Positions 23,829 through 32,029 of a DNA stretch of 64,000 nt are shown one piece after another (the first letter of the stretch is position 1; each line of letters begins with the position of its first letter). The position numbers were made by a program, and so were the translations under genes. Source of the stretch: Streptomyces litmocidini (lineage in GTDB: Bacteria; Actinomycetota; Actinomycetes; Streptomycetales; Streptomycetaceae). The stretch lies in NCBI RefSeq assembly GCF_014649755.1, contig NZ_BMTQ01000012.1, positions 212,175 to 276,174 on the forward strand. Reading direction: 5' to 3'. The notes under the pieces were generated by a model, which worked only from the letters and a program-made list of their open reading frames with translations, ran no database searches and was not told the DNA's origin.

Positions 23829-24542
23829 TTACGCGGCGGGGGCGACCAGGCGGTAGCCCACGCCCCGCACGGTCTCGATCAGGGCGGGCATCCGCAGCTT
23901 GGAGCGCAGGGAGGCGACGTGCACCTCCAGGGTGCGGCCGGTCCCCTCCCAACTGGTGCGCCAGACCTCGCTGATGATCTGCTCGCGGCGGAAGACGACG
24001 CCGGGCCGCTGGGCGAGGAGGGCGAGCAGGTCGAACTCCTTGCGGGTGAGCGGGACGCTCTCGCCGTCGACGCTGACCCGGCGGGTGGGCAGTTCGATGG
24101 CGAGGGAGCCGAGCCGCAGCACGGTCCCGTCGGTGGTGCCCGTGGTCCCGCCGGTCTCCTCGGCTCCGGTGCTGCGCCGGCTGACGGCGTGGATGCGGGC
24201 GAGGAGCTCGCCGGGATCGTAGGGCTTGACGACGTAGTCGTCGGCGCCGAGGTTGAGCCCGTGGATGCGGGAGCGCACGTCTCCGCGGGCGGTCACCATG
24301 ATCACCGGGGTGGTGGTGAGCTTCCGGATGCGGCCGCAGACCTGGTAGCCGTCCTGGTCGGGCAGGCCGAGGTCGAGCAGGATCACCCCGTACGAGGGCC
24401 GCTCGCCCTGGGCGGTGGGCAGGACGGCCTGGAGCGCCTCCTCGCCGTTGCGGGCGTGGGTGACCGTGAAGCCGTGCTTCGCGAGGATCGCGGAGAGGGC
24501 GGCGGCGACGTGGTCGTCGTCCTCGACGAGCAGCAGTCGCAT
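23829..24542 (-). CDS. gluR: OmpR-family response regulator (GluR-like)
   Basis: This 237-aa response regulator has a receiver domain with VEDDDHVA at the start, phospho-acceptor Asp in ILLDLGLPDQDG near residue 60, a Thr/Ser at VTARGD and Lys in DYVVKPYDPGELL. A winged-helix DNA-binding domain covers residues 135-235 (VPLTRKEFDLLALLAQRPG; WEGTGRTLEVHVASLRSKL). The ATG at 24542 has a GGAGGAGG site 5 nt upstream; a longer frame to 24623 lacks support. It is divergent from gluA and is the obvious candidate to bind the intervening palindrome. Confidence 0.92.
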   Translation of the reverse strand: MRLLLVEDDDHVAAALSAILAKHGFTVTHARNGEEALQAVLPTAQGERPSYGVILLDLGLPDQDGYQVCGRIRKLTTTPVIMVTARGDVRSRIHGLNLGADDYVVKPYDPGELLARIHAVSRRSTGAEETGGTTGTTDGTVLRLGSLAIELPTRRVSVDGESVPLTRKEFDLLALLAQRPGVVFRREQIISEVWRTSWEGTGRTLEVHVASLRSKLRMPALIETVRGVGYRLVAPAA

Positions 24543-24755
24543 GCGTACCTCCTCCGTGATGATTCCGTGACGATGTGCCGAGGGCGGCTCTCTGTGTACC
24601 AGGTGCCACCAGGGCATGAACACCGAACACGGGTGTCACAGTCAAGTGTCCCCCCGCGACGGCGCCGTTTCCGTTATGGACCCGGTACGGCCCGGGCGGC
24701 GCCTTCACCCGCCGTGTCCGTTCGCGGCCGTATCGTTATCCTCAATTTCCGCTCA

Positions 24756-24778
24756 GATGTGATGACGCTCGTCACATC
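24756..24778. promoter_or_regulatory. Operator-like palindrome upstream of gluA
   Basis: Two 10-bp arms (GATGTGATGA and TCGTCACATC) flank a CGC centre and match at 9 of 10 positions. The site lies 48 bp before the gluA start in the gluR-gluA divergent region. GluR binding is a plausible inference. The spacing excludes a classical CRP site (TGTGA-N6-TCACA), since here the inner spacer is 9. Confidence 0.6.
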
Positions 24779-24825
24779 GGGTCTCTAGTGTCCTCCCCAA
24801 CCGAGGAGGACGGAGCAAGAGGCCG

Positions 24826-25611
24826 ATGAGCGGAGAGTCAGTGTCCAAGAGTCCCGAGGCCACCCCGCGTGCCGCGGACGACCTGGTCGTACTGTCCGAC
24901 GTGAACAAGCACTTCGGCGCGCTGCATGTCCTCCAGGACATCGATCTGACGATCGCCCGCGGCGAGGTCGTCGTCGTCATCGGACCCTCCGGGTCCGGCA
25001 AGTCGACGCTGTGCCGCACGATCAACCGGCTGGAGAGCATCGACTCCGGCACCATCACCATCGACGGCAAGCCGCTGCCGCAGGAGGGCAAAGAGCTCGC
25101 CCGGCTGCGGTCCGACGTCGGCATGGTCTTCCAGTCGTTCAACCTCTTCGCGCACAAGACGGTGCTCGAGAACGTGATGCTGGGCCAGATCAAGGTCCGC
25201 AGGACGGAGAAGAAGGCCGCCGAGGCCAAGGCCCGGGCCCTGCTCGACCGGGTCGGGGTCGGCACCCAGGCGGACAAGTACCCCGCTCAGCTCTCCGGTG
25301 GCCAGCAGCAGCGCGTGGCGATCGCGCGCGCGCTCGCGATGGACCCGAAGGTGATGCTCTTCGACGAGCCGACCTCGGCCCTCGACCCGGAGATGATCAA
25401 CGAGGTCCTGGAGGTCATGCAGCAGCTGGCCAGGGACGGCATGACGATGGTGGTCGTCACCCACGAGATGGGCTTCGCCCGCTCCGCCGCCAACCGGGTG
25501 GTCTTCATGGCCGACGGGCGCATCGTCGAGCAGGCGACGCCCGAGGAGTTCTTCAGCAACCCGCGCAGCGACCGGGCCAAGGACTTCCTCTCCAAGATCC
25601 TTCACCACTGA
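24826..25611 (+). CDS. gluA: Glutamate ABC transporter ATP-binding protein
   Basis: This 261-aa ABC ATPase of the polar amino acid uptake family carries Walker A GPSGSGKST near residue 55, a Q-loop MVFQSFNLFAHKTVLENVM, signature LSGGQQQR, Walker B VMLFDEPTSALD and the H-loop VTHEM. It powers glutamate (or related acidic amino acid) import with the three genes downstream. The ATG at 24826 gives a short N-terminal extension (MSGESVSKSPEATPR); a later start at VVLSDV is possible but lacks a better site. It is first in the gluABCD operon and divergent from gluR. Confidence 0.95.
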   Translation: MSGESVSKSPEATPRAADDLVVLSDVNKHFGALHVLQDIDLTIARGEVVVVIGPSGSGKSTLCRTINRLESIDSGTITIDGKPLPQEGKELARLRSDVGMVFQSFNLFAHKTVLENVMLGQIKVRRTEKKAAEAKARALLDRVGVGTQADKYPAQLSGGQQQRVAIARALAMDPKVMLFDEPTSALDPEMINEVLEVMQQLARDGMTMVVVTHEMGFARSAANRVVFMADGRIVEQATPEEFFSNPRSDRAKDFLSKILHH

Positions 25612-25664
25612 GCGAGTTCGGACCTATTCTTCCCAACTCACGTCTACTCAAGGGATTTTCCACC

Positions 25665-26486
25665 ATGAAGCTTCGCAGCGTCTCCGCCGCCGCCGCGGCC
25701 GCCGCCGTCCTCGCCCTGACCGCCACCGCCTGTGGCGGCGGTTCCGACTCCGGCAGCAACGGCGACAAGATCAACATCGGCATCAAGTTCGACCAGCCGG
25801 GCCTCGGCCTGAAGACCCCGGACGGCACGTACGCCGGTTTCGACGTCGACGTCGCCAAGTACGTGGCCAAGGAGCTCGGCTACTCCGAGGACAAGATCAA
25901 CTGGAAGCAGGCGCCGAGCGCCGAGCGCGAGAACCTGATCAAGAACGGTGACGTGAAGTTCGTCGTCGCCAGCTACTCGATCAGCGACAAGCGCAAGAAG
26001 GAGGTCGACTTCGCGGGTCCGTACTTCCTGACCCACCAGGACCTCCTCGTCCGCGCCGACGACAAGTCGATCACCAAGGTCGAGGACCTCAACTCCAAGA
26101 AGCTCTGCTCGGTCACCGGCTCGACCTCCGCGCAGAACGTCAAGGAGAAGCTCGCCCCGAAGGCCGACCTCCAGCAGCTCGGCGGCTACTCCGAGTGCCT
26201 CACCGGCCTGGAGAACAAGCGGGTGGACGCCCTGACCACGGACGCCTCCATCCTCGCGGGCTACGCCTCGCAGAAGGAGCACCAGGGCAAGTTCAAGCTC
26301 GTCGGCCTGAAGATGAGCGACGAGAACTACGGCATCGGCCTGAAGAAGGGCGACGACGAGCTGCGCGGCAAGATCAACAAGGCGCTGGAGAAGATGGTCT
26401 CCGACGGCACCTGGGAGAAGCTCGTCAAGCAGCACTTCGGTCCCTCCGGCTACCAGTACGAGCCCGCGCCGGCGATCGCGAAGTAA
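25665..26486 (+). CDS. gluB: Glutamate-binding lipoprotein
   Basis: This 273-aa type-3 solute-binding protein has a signal peptide with lipobox LTATAC and mature Cys near residue 24, so it is a lipid-anchored receptor. Family segments are visible: GIKFDQPGLGLKTPDGTYAGFDVDVAKYVA and KRKKEVDFAGPYFLTHQDLLV. The SVTGSTSAQN segment and Cys in QLGGYSECLTGLENKRVDALTTD follow, and YGIGLKKGDDELR is near the end. It delivers glutamate to GluCD. The ATG at 25665 follows AAGGGA about 9 nt upstream. It is 53 nt after gluA. Confidence 0.95.
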   Translation: MKLRSVSAAAAAAAVLALTATACGGGSDSGSNGDKINIGIKFDQPGLGLKTPDGTYAGFDVDVAKYVAKELGYSEDKINWKQAPSAERENLIKNGDVKFVVASYSISDKRKKEVDFAGPYFLTHQDLLVRADDKSITKVEDLNSKKLCSVTGSTSAQNVKEKLAPKADLQQLGGYSECLTGLENKRVDALTTDASILAGYASQKEHQGKFKLVGLKMSDENYGIGLKKGDDELRGKINKALEKMVSDGTWEKLVKQHFGPSGYQYEPAPAIAK

Positions 26487-26602
26487 CCCGCACGCCTCCG
26501 CCGTGACGGCCGCCCCGCACACGGGCGGCCGTCGCACCGGCACCGGCCGCCCGTGCGGCGGCCTCCACACCGACCGACCACCAGGGGAGAGCGCGGGGCA
26601 TC

Positions 26603-27277
26603 GTGTTCGACTTTCTTGATTCCGGGCAGTACGACCTGCTCGGCGCCTTCTGGGTGACGGCGAAACTCGCCCTCTACTCGGCGCTCGGCTCGCTGGTCTG
26701 GGGCACCGCCCTGGTCGCCATGCGGGTCAGCCCGGTCCCCCTCATGCGGGCCTTCGGCACCGCGTACGTCAACATCGTCCGGAACACTCCGCTGACGGTG
26801 GTCATCGTCGCCTGCTCGTTCGGCCTCGACCAGACCCTCGGCATCACCCTCGGCGGCGGCCGCTCCGAGGACATCGGCTTCCGGCTCGCGATCCTCGGAC
26901 TCGTCGCGTACACCGGCACCTTCGTCTGCGAGGCGCTGCGCTCCGGCATCAACACCGTGCCCCCGGGCCAGGCCGAGGCCGCCCGCGCGCTGGGACTGGG
27001 CTTCACCCAGGTCCTCACGCTGGTGGTGCTCCCGCAGGCCTTCCGCGCGGTGGTGGCCCCGCTGGCCAACGTCCTCATCGCCCTCACCAAGAACACCACC
27101 GTGGCGGCGGCCATCAGCGCCGCCGAGGCGGCGTTCCTGATGAAGGAGATGATCGAGAACGAGGCCGACGCGCTCTTCGCCGTCTTCGCGGTCTTCGCCT
27201 TCGGCTTCATCGTCCTCACCCTCCCCACCGGCCTGCTCCTGGGCTGGGCGGCCAAGCGACTGGCGGTGAAGCGATGA
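26603..27277 (+). CDS. gluC: Glutamate ABC transporter permease
   Basis: This 224-aa inner-membrane permease is of the HisM/GlnP family. It has several TM helices and the EAA loop (EAARALGLGFTQVLTLVVLPQAFR) near residue 130 that contacts the ATPase. The start is GTG 26603 with AGGGGAGA 11-18 nt upstream. It overlaps gluD by 4 nt (ATGA), so the two are coupled. The 116-bp gap after gluB contains a short inverted-repeat segment (GCGGCCGTC region) that might attenuate. Confidence 0.94.
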   Translation: MFDFLDSGQYDLLGAFWVTAKLALYSALGSLVWGTALVAMRVSPVPLMRAFGTAYVNIVRNTPLTVVIVACSFGLDQTLGITLGGGRSEDIGFRLAILGLVAYTGTFVCEALRSGINTVPPGQAEAARALGLGFTQVLTLVVLPQAFRAVVAPLANVLIALTKNTTVAAAISAAEAAFLMKEMIENEADALFAVFAVFAFGFIVLTLPTGLLLGWAAKRLAVKR

Positions 27278-28164
27278 GCTCCGTCCTGTACGACACCCCC
27301 GGCCCGCGCGCCAGGCGACGCAACGTCGTCTACACGACCGTCTTCCTCGCGGTCCTCGCCCTGGTGGCCTGGTGGGTGCTCTCCGCCCTGGCCGACAAGC
27401 ACCAGCTGGACGCCGACAAGTGGAGCCCGTTCGTCACCGACTCCCGGGTCTGGACGACGTACCTGCTGCCGGGCCTGGTCGAGACCCTCAAGGCCGCCGC
27501 GCTCTCCATCCTGATCGCGCTGCCGCTCGGCGCGGCCCTGGGCATCGGCCGGCTCTCCGACCACCGCTGGGTACGGGTTCCCGTCGGCGTGGTCGTGGAG
27601 TTCTTCCGCGCCATCCCGGTCCTGCTCCTGATGATGTTCGCCAGCGCGGTGTACGCGGAGTACACCACCGTCAGCTCCGACTTCCGCCCGCTGTACGCGG
27701 TCGTCACCGGCCTGGTGCTCTACAACGCCTCCGTCATCGCCGAGGTGGTCCGGGCCGGCGTGCTCTCCCTGCCCCGCGGCCAGGGCGACGCGGCCGTCGC
27801 CCTCGGCATGCGCAAGGGCCAGACCATGCTGTACGTCCTGCTGCCGCAGGCCGTGACCGTCATGCTCCCGGCCCTGGTCAGCCAGCTCGTCGTGATCGTC
27901 AAGGACACCGCCCTCGGCGGCGCCCTGCTCGGTTACGCGGAACTCCTCAGCCAGAACCGGCAGATCACGGCCAACTACGGCGCCAACACGATCGCCACCT
28001 TCACCGTCATCGCCCTGATCTACATCGTCCTCAACTCCCTCCTCACCACCCTCGCGGGCCGCCTGGAGAGGCGGCTGCGGCAGGGCAGGAAGTCCCCCTC
28101 CGTGACTCTCCCCGCCCAGGCGGGAGCCACCGAGGTGAAGTCGGACGCCGTCAGCGGCGCCTGA
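27274..28164 (+). CDS. gluD: Glutamate ABC transporter permease
   Basis: This 296-aa permease partners GluC. It has an N-terminal TM (VVYTTVFLAVLALVAWWVLSAL), an ABC permease core with FFRAIPVLLLMMFASAVYAEY, and an EAA loop QGDAAVALGMRKGQTMLYVLLPQAVTVMLP near residue 175. A basic C-terminal tail follows. It is the last gene of the operon. An 8-bp-stem hairpin with an internal CCTGTGGG direct repeat (28176-28215) follows and may terminate transcription. Confidence 0.94.
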   Translation: MSSVLYDTPGPRARRRNVVYTTVFLAVLALVAWWVLSALADKHQLDADKWSPFVTDSRVWTTYLLPGLVETLKAAALSILIALPLGAALGIGRLSDHRWVRVPVGVVVEFFRAIPVLLLMMFASAVYAEYTTVSSDFRPLYAVVTGLVLYNASVIAEVVRAGVLSLPRGQGDAAVALGMRKGQTMLYVLLPQAVTVMLPALVSQLVVIVKDTALGGALLGYAELLSQNRQITANYGANTIATFTVIALIYIVLNSLLTTLAGRLERRLRQGRKSPSVTLPAQAGATEVKSDAVSGA

Positions 28165-28175
28165 CCCAGGAGGGC

Positions 28176-28215
28176 GTCCGCGGGCCTGTGGGGGCCTGTG
28201 GGCGCCTCCGCGGAC
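28176..28215 (+). terminator. Possible terminator after gluD
   Basis: Inverted arms GTCCGCGG (28176-28183) and CCGCGGAC (28208-28215) enclose a 24-nt loop holding two copies of CCTGTGGG-like sequence, 11 nt after the gluD stop. The long loop makes this a weaker call than the other hairpins. Confidence 0.45.
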
Positions 28216-28386
28216 CCCCGGGGTGGGCCGGAGCGGTACCGACCCGAGGTCGGCCGCACCGCGCCCACCCCGTCGCTTGACGCGGGCATCTTCAGTGGGT
28301 TGCATACGGTCTGTGATCAACCACCGGGCTCGTGCCACACTCAGCTGTGCTGCCCTCATGACCGTCCGGCCTTCAGGAGCCGCGCC

Positions 28387-30075
28387 GTGGACCCGGTGAT
28401 CATCGTGGGCGCGGGGCCGGTCGGTCTCGCGCTCTCCCTCGCGCTCGCCGCGCAGGGCGTGCCCAGCGTCGTCCTCGACGAGGGCACCGGCAAGGAGGAA
28501 CCCCGTCCGGCACGGAGCGTCGTCCTGCGCGCCGACATGGCCGCGATGGTCGAACGGCTCGGCTGCACGACCCTCCGTGACGAGGGCGTCCGCTGGATCG
28601 GCTGGCGCGGCATGCGCCGCCGCCAGGAGGCGCGCCGGATCACGCTCGACCTGGGGCTCGGCGGCACGGAGGAGTGGTCCGAGGACCCCGACGCGCCCGC
28701 CTCCCCGGCCGCCCCCCTGCACATCCCCCAGCACGCCCTGGCCCGTGGACTGCGCGACGCCATCTCCCGGCAGAAGCTGATCCGGCTCGTCACCGACTCC
28801 CGGCTCGACACCGTCGAGCAGGACCGGGGCGGGGTCGTCGCCCACACGCGCGGCCCGGAGGGCACCTGGTGGCGCGGCAGCCACCTCGTCGGCTGCGACG
28901 GAGCCCGTTCGACCGTGCGCAAGCTGCTCGGGATCCGTTTCCCCGGCCGCACCGCGGTGGAGCGGCACGCCGTGGCCGCGCTCCGCACCGAACTCCCCTG
29001 GCCCGGCGAGGCCCTGCTGCACCGTCAGCCGCCGTGGCGCGGCGCGGCCGAGGAGATCACCGCGCGTCCGCTGCCCGACGGGGTCTGGCGGATCGACTGG
29101 CTGTTGCCGCCCCGAGGCGACCTGGTCACCCCGGACGCGCTGATCGCCCGCATCCGCGAGACCCTGGCCGGCTGGTGCGACGGCGTGACGCCCCCGTACG
29201 AACTGATCGACACCGGCGTCCACACCCTCCACCACCGGCTCGCCCGCCGCTGGCGGGTGGACCGGGTCCTCCTCGCCGGGGACGCGGCGCACCTGCTCGG
29301 CGCGGTCGGCACCCAGGGCCTCGACGAGGGGCTGAGGGACGTGGACAACCTCGCCTGGAAGCTCGCCCACACCTGGCACCACGGCGGCTCGGACCGGCTG
29401 CTCGACAGCTACCAGAGCGAGCGGCGGACGGCCGTCGCGACCCGGCTGCGCGCCGCCGACCAGTCGCTGCCCGTGCTGCGCGGCGGCGGGGGCCTGCGCA
29501 CCTACCTCCCCGGAGCCGCGCGCGGCCACGACGCCCTGCTGACCGACGGCCACGTGGGACGCGGCCCGCTCGGCGCGCCCCCGGCGTACCCCCACTCCCC
29601 CCTCGCGCCCCCGTACACCGAGGGACAGACGCCCGTCGGCACCCCGGCGGGCGCCCCGGTCGAGGACGTCCGCGTGACCGCCCCCGACGGCACGACCGTA
29701 CGGCTCCGCGACCGGCTCGGCCAGGGCCGTCTCCTGGTCCTCCTGGTCGCGCCCGGCACCGGGGTCTGGGACCGGCGCCACTGGCGGAGCGCGGGGGTGA
29801 TGCCCCGGCTCGAAGAGGCCGTCCAGGCCCTGCCGTCGAAGGCCGAGGTCCTGGTGACGGAGGCCTACCCGGGAGCCGCGGCCCACACCGTCCTGCTCGT
29901 ACGGCCCGACGGGCACCTCGTCGCCTCCTTCTCCGGGGTCCGCCCCGAGGAGCTGTACGCGGCGGCCGACGCGACCCGCGGCGGCCCGGCCGACGAAGGA
30001 GCTCCCGCCGAGGAGGCCGCGGACGTGTCCGCGGCGGCGTCCGGGAAGGGCGACCGCACGGCGGACACGCATTGA
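28387..30075 (+). CDS. FAD-dependent monooxygenase, PheA/TfdB type with thioredoxin-like tail
   Basis: This 562-aa aromatic-ring hydroxylase-type flavoprotein has an FAD motif IIVGAGPVGLALSLALAAQG at residues 4-24. GCDGARSTVRKLLG lies near residue 170, the second FAD motif RVLLAGDAAHLLGAVGTQGLDEGLRDVDNLAWKLA near residue 300, and a C-terminal thioredoxin-fold-like extension at 420-550 (VRLRDRLGQGRLLVLLVAPG). The start is GTG 28387 with AGGAG about 7 nt upstream. It belongs to the conserved backbone between gluD and cysteine dioxygenase. Substrate unknown. It ends 33 nt before the Cys-rich leader ORF. Confidence 0.9.
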   Translation: MDPVIIVGAGPVGLALSLALAAQGVPSVVLDEGTGKEEPRPARSVVLRADMAAMVERLGCTTLRDEGVRWIGWRGMRRRQEARRITLDLGLGGTEEWSEDPDAPASPAAPLHIPQHALARGLRDAISRQKLIRLVTDSRLDTVEQDRGGVVAHTRGPEGTWWRGSHLVGCDGARSTVRKLLGIRFPGRTAVERHAVAALRTELPWPGEALLHRQPPWRGAAEEITARPLPDGVWRIDWLLPPRGDLVTPDALIARIRETLAGWCDGVTPPYELIDTGVHTLHHRLARRWRVDRVLLAGDAAHLLGAVGTQGLDEGLRDVDNLAWKLAHTWHHGGSDRLLDSYQSERRTAVATRLRAADQSLPVLRGGGGLRTYLPGAARGHDALLTDGHVGRGPLGAPPAYPHSPLAPPYTEGQTPVGTPAGAPVEDVRVTAPDGTTVRLRDRLGQGRLLVLLVAPGTGVWDRRHWRSAGVMPRLEEAVQALPSKAEVLVTEAYPGAAAHTVLLVRPDGHLVASFSGVRPEELYAAADATRGGPADEGAPAEEAADVSAAASGKGDRTADTH

Positions 30076-30107
30076 TTCCCGCAGGCGCGCATGGTGTACT
30101 CCGGAGC

Positions 30108-30194
30108 GTGACCGACACCGATGTGCGCCTGTGGCGGAGGGTCCACATGGACCTCCTCCGCTACGCGGGCTGCGTGTGTCGCCCGTCCTGCTGA
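30108..30194 (+). CDS. Cys-rich leader peptide upstream of cysteine dioxygenase
   Basis: This 28-residue ORF begins at GTG 30108 (CGGAG just upstream) and ends in the Cys-rich tail CVCRPSC before TGA; an internal ATG at 30147 gives a 15-residue version. The VHMDLLRYAG-Cys pattern matches the short actinobacterial 'putative leader peptide' class with an HVDLLR-like core. It lies 97 nt before the cysteine dioxygenase start. By analogy with cysteine attenuators in mycobacteria, translation through the Cys codons may sense Cys-tRNA and control the downstream sulfur genes. The mechanism is inference. Confidence 0.7.
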   Translation: MTDTDVRLWRRVHMDLLRYAGCVCRPSC

Positions 30195-30291
30195 TCTCGC
30201 ACCTTCCCCGCGCGCCCCGCCACTGACGCACGCTCATGTGCCGTGTGCCGTGCCGTCGCGCGCTCTTCCGCGAACCCCAGGACGGTCATCC

Positions 30292-30849
30292 GTGCCCCAG
30301 CACGCCTCTCCCCTTCCCCCCACCCTTCCCTCCTCCCTCTCCTTCTCCCCCGCCCCCGCCCCGACCTCGGCCGAACTCCTCGACTTCGTCCGGCGTACGG
30401 CGGCCGACCGGGAACTCGTCGATTCCCTCCCCCTCGACCCCGAGGGCCGCACCTGGGTGCGGCTCGACGGCCCTGGCGGCAGCGAGGCCTGGCTCATCGG
30501 CTGGCCGCCCGGCACCGGCACCGGCTGGCACGACCACGCCGAGTCGCTGGGCGCCTTCGCGACCGCCCGCGGCACGCTGACCGAGAACGCGCTCGCGGTC
30601 CGGTTGCCGGCGAGCGGCTGGAAGACCCTGGAACTCGCCGACGGCCTCGACCGCTCCCGGCGGCTGCCGGAGGGCGCCGGCCGGGCCTTCGGCCACCACC
30701 ACGTGCACGAGGTGCTCAACGAGTCCACGGACACCCACGCGATCTCGGTGCACGCCTACCATCCGCCGCTCCCGCTGATCCGGCGGTTCAGCCGGACGGG
30801 CGCGGTGCTCCGCCTGGAGCAGGTCGAGCGCCCGGAGGAGTGGCAGTGA
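30292..30849 (+). CDS. Cysteine dioxygenase (cupin)
   Basis: This 185-aa cupin shows the His/His motif GTGTGWHDHAESLGAF near residue 80 and the distal His in HHHVHEVLN near residue 135. These are the Fe(II) ligands of bacterial cysteine dioxygenase, which oxidises L-cysteine to cysteine sulfinate. The start is GTG 30292; a low-complexity Pro/Ser-rich N-terminus precedes the fold. Its stop overlaps the rhodanese start (GTGA), so the two are translationally coupled. With the Cys-rich leader upstream this is a cysteine-catabolic unit. Confidence 0.9.
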   Translation: MPQHASPLPPTLPSSLSFSPAPAPTSAELLDFVRRTAADRELVDSLPLDPEGRTWVRLDGPGGSEAWLIGWPPGTGTGWHDHAESLGAFATARGTLTENALAVRLPASGWKTLELADGLDRSRRLPEGAGRAFGHHHVHEVLNESTDTHAISVHAYHPPLPLIRRFSRTGAVLRLEQVERPEEWQ

Positions 30850-31253
30850 GCGAGGAACGGGTGGGCATCGACGAACTCCTGGAGCGGGTCAGGTCGACCA
30901 TCGACCGGATCGAGCCCCGGGCCGCCCACGAGGCGTACGAGGCGGGTGACGCGCTCCTGGTCGACACGCGCTACGCGGCCCTGCGGGAGCGGGACGGCCT
31001 GATTCCGGGCGCGCTGATCGTGGAGCGCAACGAACTGGAGTGGCGGCTCGATCCGCTGGGCAGCCACCGCGCGGCGGAGGCCGACAGCCACGACCTGCGG
31101 GTGGTGGTCCTCTGCAACGAGGGCTACGCCTCCTCCCTCGCGGCCGAGTCCCTCCGCCGCCTGGGCCTGCACCGGGCGACGGACCTCATCGGCGGCTTCC
31201 AGGCCTGGAAGGCCGCCGGCCTCCCGGTCCTCCTCCCGGCCACCCGGGCCTGA
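30846..31253 (+). CDS. Rhodanese-like sulfurtransferase
   Basis: This 135-aa single rhodanese domain has GDALLVDTRYAALRERDGLIPGALIVERNELEW and the active-site loop VVLCNEGYASSLAAESLRRLG, with Cys near residue 90. A C-x5 loop of this type carries a persulfide. It is coupled to cysteine dioxygenase by a GTGA overlap. Together they would deal with cysteine sulfur, oxidising the thiol and handling sulfane sulfur. A 30-bp direct repeat follows at 31286-31345. Confidence 0.9.
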   Translation: MSEERVGIDELLERVRSTIDRIEPRAAHEAYEAGDALLVDTRYAALRERDGLIPGALIVERNELEWRLDPLGSHRAAEADSHDLRVVVLCNEGYASSLAAESLRRLGLHRATDLIGGFQAWKAAGLPVLLPATRA

Positions 31254-31285
31254 GCCCGGTCCGGCCGGCCGGAAGGGCCCCTCGC

Positions 31286-31345
31286 GCGCGCACCCCGGCC
31301 GGTCACGCCACGTCGGCGCGCACCCCGGTCGGGTCGCGCCGCGTC
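31286..31345. repeat. 30-bp direct repeat x2 downstream of the rhodanese gene
   Basis: Two adjacent copies, 31286-31315 and 31316-31345, begin GCGCGCACCCCGG and differ at a few bases. They lie in the 205-bp non-coding gap between the convergent rhodanese and recX genes. Confidence 0.7.
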
Positions 31346-31434
31346 GGGACCTTCAGGCCCGCGCACGGCCCTGTCCGAGCCTTCGAGCCTCCCACGCGGC
31401 CTTGACCGGCTCCTTCAAGCCCCCCGTGCGATCT

Positions 31435-31473
31435 GACGAGTCCTTCTGTCCCCCCGCGTCAGAAGGACTCGTC
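31435..31473 (-). terminator. recX terminator overlapping the stop codon
   Basis: A perfect 14-bp stem (GACGAGTCCTTCTG at 31435-31448 with its complement at 31460-31473) has an 11-nt loop. The recX stop at 31459-31461 lies at the loop/stem junction, so the last recX codons form the ascending arm. It could also stop transcripts from the rhodanese side. Confidence 0.8.
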
Positions 31474-32025
31474 CAGGCCGTCCGTGTCCTCGCCCTCGGC
31501 CTCCAGCGCCTGGCGGACGACGCGGAGGGCCATGCCCTCGGGGTATCCCTTGCGGGCGAGCATTCCCGCGAGCCGTCTCAGGCGCCGGTCGCGGTCGAGG
31601 CCGCGGGTGGCGCGCAGCTTGCGCTCCACGAGCTCGCGCGCCGTGGCCTCCTCCCGCTCGGAGTCGAGCTGGTCCACCGCCTCCTGGATGAGGGCCGGCT
31701 CGACGCCCTTGGTGCGCAGCTCCCGTGCCAGCGCCCGGCGGGCGAGGCCCCGGCCGTGGTGGCGGGACTCCACCCAGGCCCCCGCGAAGGCGGCGTCGTC
31801 GATGAGGCCGACGTCCTCGAACCGGGAGAGGACCTCCTCGGCCACCTCGTCGGGGATCTCCCGCTTGCGCAGAGCGTCGGCCAGCTGCTTGCGCGTGCGC
31901 GGGTTTCCGGTGAGCAGGCGCAGGCAGATCGCGCGCGCCCGCTCAGCCGGATCCTGGGGTGACAGCTCCTTCTCGGCCCTCGACGAGTCGGGGCTGTCAC
32001 CCGGCCATTCGGTGCGACCGGTCAC
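31459..32025 (-). CDS. recX: Regulatory protein RecX
   Basis: This 188-aa inhibitor of RecA filaments has three-helix repeats: ARAICLRLLTGNPRTRKQLADALRKREIPDEVAEEVLSRFEDVGLIDDAAFAGAWVESR, then LARRALARELRTKGVEPALIQEAVDQL. It is longer than some RecX owing to an N-terminal extension typical of actinomycetes. GTG 32025 lies 5 nt after the recA stop; cotranscription with recA is expected. The last codons form a terminator stem. Confidence 0.94.
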   Translation of the reverse strand: MTGRTEWPGDSPDSSRAEKELSPQDPAERARAICLRLLTGNPRTRKQLADALRKREIPDEVAEEVLSRFEDVGLIDDAAFAGAWVESRHHGRGLARRALARELRTKGVEPALIQEAVDQLDSEREEATARELVERKLRATRGLDRDRRLRRLAGMLARKGYPEGMALRVVRQALEAEGEDTDGLDESF

Positions 32026-32029
32026 CGGT

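Noticed and set aside
24756..24778. CRP/cAMP receptor site before gluA
   Set aside because: The TGTGA and TCACA arms are present, but the spacer is 9 rather than 6 bp.
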